From Astatotilapia calliptera (Eukaryota > Chordata > Actinopteri > Cichliformes > Cichlidae), in the NCBI RefSeq assembly GCF_900246225.1, contig NC_039308.1, positions 28,058,787 through 28,122,786 of the forward strand: 64,000 bases of DNA. Reading direction: 5' to 3'. Shown one piece after another: positions 58,430 through 64,000 of the stretch (position 1 is the stretch's first letter; each line of letters opens with the position of its first letter). The translations under genes were made by a program, and so were the position numbers. Under the pieces are notes generated by a model that ran no database searches, was not told where the DNA came from, and saw only the letters and a program-made list of their open reading frames with translations.

Positions 58430-59400
58430 CAGTGGTTCCCAAACTTTTTTTGCTGGGCCCCCCTTTGTTTTACAAGAAAAATGTTGCCCCCCCCCCCCCC
58501 GCACGCACAAACACATCCTCCAACCACACACACTCATATTTTGCTCCATTGCGGTTTATTTCACACCTCAAACATTTAGTAAACAATTAAGTAAATACAA
58601 GTAATCTGCAATAAGTTACAGGTAGTAAGAAAATAAACTCCTAACTCTTTTACGCTGCGTCCACACCTACATGGGTATTTTTGAAAACGCATCTGTTTGG
58701 TTCACACGTAAACAGCGAGATTTTTTAAACCTCCTCTTTTGCATTTACGTGTGGACGAGGAATACAGAGTTCGTCAGGCAACGTCAAAGGTATGTGCTTT
58801 TTTCACGTCACGCTGTGCGCACGTTATTGTTTATATGAGATGAATTGCAGAATGGCAGATATTCAGATTAACAGTATTTTGTCTCTATCTTCAGGTTTTA
58901 CACGCTTACATATACACACGCAGTTACTGTTCCTCCATTTACAAAGTCAGAGGCGTCACGGTGTGATTATTTTAGTTGTAGTTGTTTGTTTTCCTGTGTA
59001 ATAATATTCAACATTGCTATCAATACATTTTTCAAAAAATGCCTCTCTGTGCAAAATGGGTTTAAAAACATAAAAAAACTGTGGGATACTGTTTGTCCAT
59101 GATTTGAACCGAGGGAACAAATCGTGGCAGGATCAGCCTGATATTATTTGTATCCCACTGTAACTTTACTGTATAAAGAGCTAACATCTCCAAAATGTCA
59201 GGAGTAGTTAGTCATTACAACAAGTGTTTGTGAACTAAAAATCAAGAATGTGGGATACTGTTTGTCTGTGATTTGAACAGCCCAGCGCTGCTCCTGACAA
59301 GGGAAAACCAATTCTGCAGTGGAGACCTACCTCGGCACTTGTGCAGGTGAAACCAAAGGGAAGATATGCTTCACACTTTGGGAAGGCTTGAGCTAGCGAA
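58430..59400. mobile_element. Possible hAT-like element fragment
   Basis: It starts CAGTGGTTCCCAAACTTTTT, a sequence typical of hAT (Charlie-like) termini, followed by a C-run and then segments seen in repeated fish DNA. No matching right end or target duplication is visible within the next 1.5 kb, so this is a left-end fragment at best. A 29-bp motif repeats inside it (see findings). Confidence 0.4.
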
Positions 59401-62400
59401 ACAGTAAAGACACAGTGAGTGAATACTTTGGCAAAACAAAAACATTATTTGGCAGAAAATAGTGTTAAAAATACGTCCTCAGGCTTTAAATTCGCTTCAC
59501 AAACACAACTGGATGGTCTGGTTCAGTTACTCAGATTAGAACACCTAATAGCACAGCTCTCATATTACAAAAGGGAAACAATTTTTAAAAAAGCCATTTA
59601 TGAAAATTTTGGTTTTAAATTTGCTGTATGTACGGTTTGAAAAATGTGAAACCAGGCCACTCTGTTGACACACAGACATGAGTAAGAGCACTGATACCTG
59701 GTATTCAATGAACAAAATGTTCTGTTATTTAAATTTTTAAGTGCTCCACTGTGAGCACTGAGCACCTTTCAGAATTATAGAAAAGGACACTTTAAGCTAG
59801 ACTGCATATTCTCCTGAAACAGATTATCCCGTTTGTTCAAAGTAATTCAAGTGCAGCGACCAGAGGACAGTTTATGGAAGACATTCGAAATGTCAAATTT
59901 AATAACGCTTAGTAGGCGTACACACATCCTGTAGGAACCGTTTGAGAGGTTGCTCAGAAGCAAAACTTTAAGTTTGATTTTATTTGTATTTTGTGCTGGA
60001 AGAAAAGACAAACACTCCAGAGAGCTTTGCTCTTGTAGGATTTCTCTGGGGAAATATTCCTTAGCTCTTCTTCAAACGGAGAACGAGATGAAAACGGAGA
60101 ACGAGAGACAACCAGGGAAAAGCAAAGAAATGGCAAGACATAAAAAAAAAACAGGAGAGAAGGAACAGAAGGAAAGTGCCTATAAGAAGAGGAATGTAGA
60201 CACAGCATTAGAGAGGATTCTCCACTGACTGTGTTTATGATCAAACAGATGAAGATAGAATGAAACATGTCAGAAAAATACCACAGAAAGGGTGTGATGA
60301 TTTGTGGCTGATGCAAATGAAAAGCTCCAGCTCTGAGGGCTTTTGTCTCGCCTCATAATCCTCCCTGTACCCCGATCTCCCTCTTCGTTAAGCCCACATC
60401 CCCCTTGAATATCCCCACCCCTATTATCCCTCTCACTTTCACACATCTCTCTTCCTTTTCCCTCAAACCAACTTCAACTGTGCCATACTTTGCTGCTCAC
60501 TCCCCTGCGACCCTCCCCCTCTGATTTTTCCCACTCATTTTACAGCTCCCACTCCCCTATCGCCCCCTCTCTTTTACATCAATCCTCCCCTCCAAACATT
60601 TTGGCTTCCCAGCTGGGACCCACCCCCCACTTTTCTCCCTGTGATCCCGTTAAAGCTTCATGTCAGCATTAGTCTCTGTTCGCACATATTAAGGCAGACA
60701 GCTGTTGTATGGGTCTTGTTAGAGGCATGAAGAGTCTAGGTCAGCACCATCATCTGTCTGTCCTGCATGGTCAATGGAGGGAAGTAGACTACCTCTTTAT
60801 AGCATAAGCAGTTTATAGTTTTATATCAATGAACAGTACATGGGTAGTTGTGGTCATGGCTAGCTGTATAGCTGCTGCTTTCTTAACTGAAATGAGGAGA
60901 AAACAACCTCATTTATTTATTATTTTAAATTCTTTTAGTGTTTTTCTTCTAATTTTAAACACAGAAGTCTAATTGTTTGGAACTCATGACCTCCACATCA
61001 GTGGTGACCTTGGCCCCAGACATCTACACAAAACCCTTTCCAAAAAGATGAACAAAAAAATGCTGTTGAGAAACAAACTTTCTTTCAATTTAGGGCACTT
61101 AATCACACTGACGCCACTTTTCTCCTTCAGTGACTTTCTAAAGGTCATTTATGCCTTCATCTCATCTTAGTCTGACTATTTCAATACCCTTCATTTAGAT
61201 GCTACAGCCAGCAGTGTTGGGGTCATTACTCGTTACAGTTTTTTTTGTATCTTTAGTAATGCCTTATGTTGCTTAAATGCACTCCAGATAAACGAATTCA
61301 TCACACTACTAGTACTTTTACTTCTACATTACTCTGTAACATGACCTGAAATACATTATCACATAATTACCAGTTAACAATACATCTTTATACTATGCCC
61401 ACATATTGACATAATTCCTTAATAAGTCCTTAATAACATGCAATGATGCAATGATCAAAAGGCAAAGTTTAATATTAGAACTACCAAGAGGTTAATTTTG
61501 ACACCCTTGGTATTTTAAAAATCGTGTAACTCTGTTAAATTAAAACCAGCCCAAAAAGACTTAGGCTATTACCCCTGCGATTCTACTGTACATGTACAAA
61601 TGGAGTGAAAAACCCACTTTTCGGGCAGTACACCCAGACCTAGAAGGTAAGCAGGGACTCCCATTCAATACAAGTTCTACTATTTGTTTAGGTCATGATT
61701 GCACCTTGTGACCGATATCCTAATTGTATTTGTGCAGTATACACTTTATTTTTACACTCCATTGATAAAAATAGGTTTCTTTTCCTAAAAGTCTGATCAG
61801 AAATGGGCTGGGAGATATATTACTTATCATTTCAAATTAGTTCTCTGACATTTGACAGACCTCTTGTTATGTTTAGCAAACAAAGAAATAATGCATCATG
61901 GGAAGCTCCCAGCAGCATAACTAAAGGAGGTTTCAGGTTCAGCGATTCTAGAGGTGGTCCATTGAAAATGATTATAGAATAACCAGTTCCCATTAATCAC
62001 AAGTCCACTGTATGAGAACCTGTATGAGGTGTGGATCAAGAATTTTGCACAGCAGTATATAAATGCACAAGAGTGAAACTGGTCTTCAAATTGAAACCTG
62101 ATAGTATGTGACAAAGCATATCAATGAAAAGCTCAAATTATACTTTTAACAAGAATGCTGAGACAGGACCTAAACTATGAAAAACAGATGTGATTTTATC
62201 CATTTCATCACTGAATACTGCTGTTTGGTCACAGAGATAAGCACACAGTGTCTTTTGGCTTCAGTGGCCTCGCACACTGGGTTTATGGCAATAGTAAGAT
62301 AGTAAGATGTGTTGCCTCCAGCTCATCATTGTAAAGGCCACTTACTGTTACATTAAATGTACTGGGTAAGCAACATTTTTCAACATGCAGAGTTAATGTG

Positions 62401-62676
62401 AATATTTTACCCAAAGCATGCTATTTTTATAACCTAAGTAAAAAGGAAATTAAGGTGAGTGGAACAAAGTGAAACCAAGTGCAAGACACAGGCTCAAATG
62501 AATATGAGACAAGCACAAGAGTGTAAGAATTGCATTATTTGCTGGACTGGACTGAGAATATGTTGATTGCTTAAAGTGTGCATGGCAGAGTGAATGACAG
62601 AGTGCCCATTTTAAAATTTTTCTGCCTTTGAAAACTCTTGACCACATGAATGCTTTAGGTTCTATAGTATGTTATG
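59401..62676 (+). other. plppr1: plppr1 intron 3, no gene recognised
   Basis: Noncoding. A pyrimidine-rich stretch lies at about 60355-60650. A degenerate repeat resembling GTGTTGGGG…TACTCGTTAC DNA may begin near 61210. Short open frames have no domain. Confidence 0.4.
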
Positions 62677-62890
62677 TGTCACGGTTAAATACACTCACAT
62701 AAGACGCAGACCTTCACAATAAAACAGGAAACACATACACGCAATGACATAACACACCAACTAAACACAGACTGGGGGACACAGAACATAGGAACATGAA
62801 CAGAAGAATACAAACACCCAAGGTAACCAAAACCACAGAATACTAATAGACTAAACATAAACACGGAGTCGCAGACTCCGGACCATGACA
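62677..62890 (-). mobile_element. LTR-like 214-bp element with 5-bp target duplication
   Basis: The ends TGTCACGG and CCATGACA are the TG…CA type, and TTATG flanks both sides (62672-62676 and 62891-62895). Read on the minus strand, it shares the 5' start style and the motif TGTTTCCTGTTTTATT with the 676-bp solo LTR at 41647 and ends TATTTAACCGTGACA, as if the region from the TATA box to near the 3' end of that LTR type had been deleted. It is a solo LTR derivative of a related family. Confidence 0.7.
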
Positions 62891-62895
62891 TTATG

Positions 62896-63214
62896 TCCCT
62901 TCATCTTTAATCTTTTCATTATTACGCCTCTATATATGTGTTTACATTCTTTGCTGGTCTTCCTCCAGTCCTTAGCCTCATCAAATTTCTGTCTTTTTTC
63001 AGTCACCTCTGCTTTCTTCATTGTATATGCATCACTTATCAACATTCATTATGTTTGCTTCCCTATCCTCATCGATATCCACACTAATACTTTCCCATTC
63101 TATTTTTTCCTTTTCCACTTGTCTCATCTCTTATCTTCCTGTATTTTTCTCCTCTTATGCGAACGTTTGTCCTTTCCTGTCGTCGTATCAGCCCCATCGC
63201 CTTTACAGATTTCC
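62896..63214 (+). other. Pyrimidine-rich noncoding DNA
   Basis: T/C-rich. The overlapping open frame of about 180 codons is Phe/Leu/Ser-rich, crosses a transposon and is not a gene. Confidence 0.5.
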
Positions 63215-63222
63215 ATTTTGGT

Positions 63223-63532
63223 CAGCGGTCCCCAACCCCCGGGCCTCGGAAGGGTACATGAGTCGTTTGGTACCGGGCCGCGAGAGTTGAGGCTCAGGTG
63301 TGAAATGTATGGTTTTCAGGGTTTTTATCGGTTTTCAGCGTTATTTTGTTATCGTTTTTATCGTTTACTCGGTTTTCCTTGGTCTTTTCACGTGTGTTAT
63401 GAATACATTTTTTTTCGGTACCGGTACTAGTTTTATTTTGTTGTATTTATCCGCGACATCTTAAAGGCCGGTCCATGAAAATATTGTCGGGCATAAACCG
63501 GTCCGTGGCGCAAAAAAGGTTGGAGACCGCTG
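63223..63532. mobile_element. hAT MITE, 310 bp, with 8-bp target duplication
   Basis: Ends CAGCGGTCCCCAACC and GGTTGGAGACCGCTG are near-perfect 15-bp inverted repeats. The 8-bp sequence ATTTTGGT lies directly on both sides (63215-63222 and 63533-63540). Its size, lack of coding capacity and duplication length fit an hAT-type miniature element. Confidence 0.93.
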
Positions 63533-63540
63533 ATTTTGGT

Positions 63541-64000
63541 TACTCATCCCTCTGCTGAGTCTGCTTTTCTCTGAGCTGAGCATTCCCACCCTGGCATCAG
63601 TTTGTTGGTTACCACGACAACCTCCTGAGCCAAGTTATTTATAGCAACAGATCACCATTAGTCCTTCCCAATACAGGCTGTATGTGGACACATTCTTTTT
63701 TTGTTTTTGTTTTTTTTATTATTTGTGCCTCAGTGTGTGAACTTTTGTTTCAGAAATATAGGTCATATATGTAAAAGACAAGTTATTCTAATATTTTATG
63801 CAACATTGAAACATCAAAATATGCATTTCCATTCAGTAATGTTATTTTCTGCCAGCAATGCTGGTTTTTTTGTGGTCCTGCTGGCTGTAGTGATCCAAGT
63901 GTGCAGTTTCCCCTGGCTCAGGGGAAAATTTGGCAAAGGTCAGCTCATTGCTCCGTTTTTACAGTAACAACTCTTCTGTTTTAGTTTAGTCTCACCGCTC
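63541..64000 (+). other. plppr1: plppr1 intron 3, window end, no feature recognised
   Basis: Noncoding AT-rich DNA. A short open frame at the end has no domain or splice context resembling plppr1. Confidence 0.45.

Noticed and set aside
62885..63430. 181-codon frame
   Set aside because: It crosses the left boundary of a proven MITE insertion and is pyrimidine-driven.
47516..64000. A third plppr1 coding exon (expected to begin with an IFIGE-like sequence)
   Set aside because: I looked for a matching segment after an acceptor and found none. It presumably lies beyond the window, or less likely in the gap.

Overview
This is eukaryotic DNA from a ray-finned fish, most likely a percomorph and possibly a cichlid (inference). 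It holds intron-bearing host coding exons with GT-AG junctions and a dense load of fish-type mobile elements: Rex1-like LINE, Tc1/mariner, hAT, pogo-like, Penelope-like, solo LTRs and an endogenous retrovirus. I see no operons, rRNA, tRNA or CRISPR arrays.

The only host gene I can support is plppr1 (phospholipid phosphatase-related protein 1, a brain membrane protein of the LPP-like superfamily), on the plus strand. A noncoding first exon is proposed at about 11440-11671. The first coding exon is 32396-32506 (ATG at 32447, 20 codons). The next coding exon is 47327-47515 (63 codons). The remaining exons lie beyond position 64000. Everything else is upstream sequence (1 to about 11400) or intron: intron 1 about 11672-32395, intron 2 32507-47326, intron 3 from 47516 past the window end.

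Upstream: a very GC-rich block (1000-3130), a dispersed repeat fragment (3755-3925), and an old Tc1-like element (5482-8128) split by a 5'-truncated Rex1-like LINE. Intron 1: two Tc1-like fossils, a nearly intact DD37E-type Tc1/mariner copy (16647-18202), a pogo-like element (19829-20757), a Tc1 fragment, an hAT-like element with 8-bp target duplications (25025-26206), a short Tc1-like deletion derivative, and a truncated hAT copy (31126-31708).

Intron 2: a Penelope-like insertion in inverted-repeat form (37571-38689), a second DD37E copy (40801-43039) interrupted by a solo LTR, and a Tc1 fossil holding a complete hAT non-autonomous element. Intron 3: a Tc1-like fossil, a 100-N assembly gap (53870-53969), and the 3' part of a class-I-type endogenous retrovirus (end of pol, env in two reading frames, PPT and a 417-bp LTR) in the same orientation as plppr1. 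It also holds an LTR-like 214-bp element and a 310-bp hAT MITE, both with target duplications.

The most notable points are the two near-identical DD37E transposons that flank the start-codon exon as inverted repeats, their subterminal direct repeats (IR/DR layout), the nested insertions that give a relative order of events, and the sense-oriented young provirus whose 5' part is hidden by the gap. No wholly new system is evident. The GC-rich block and the DD37E pair are the best candidates for further work.
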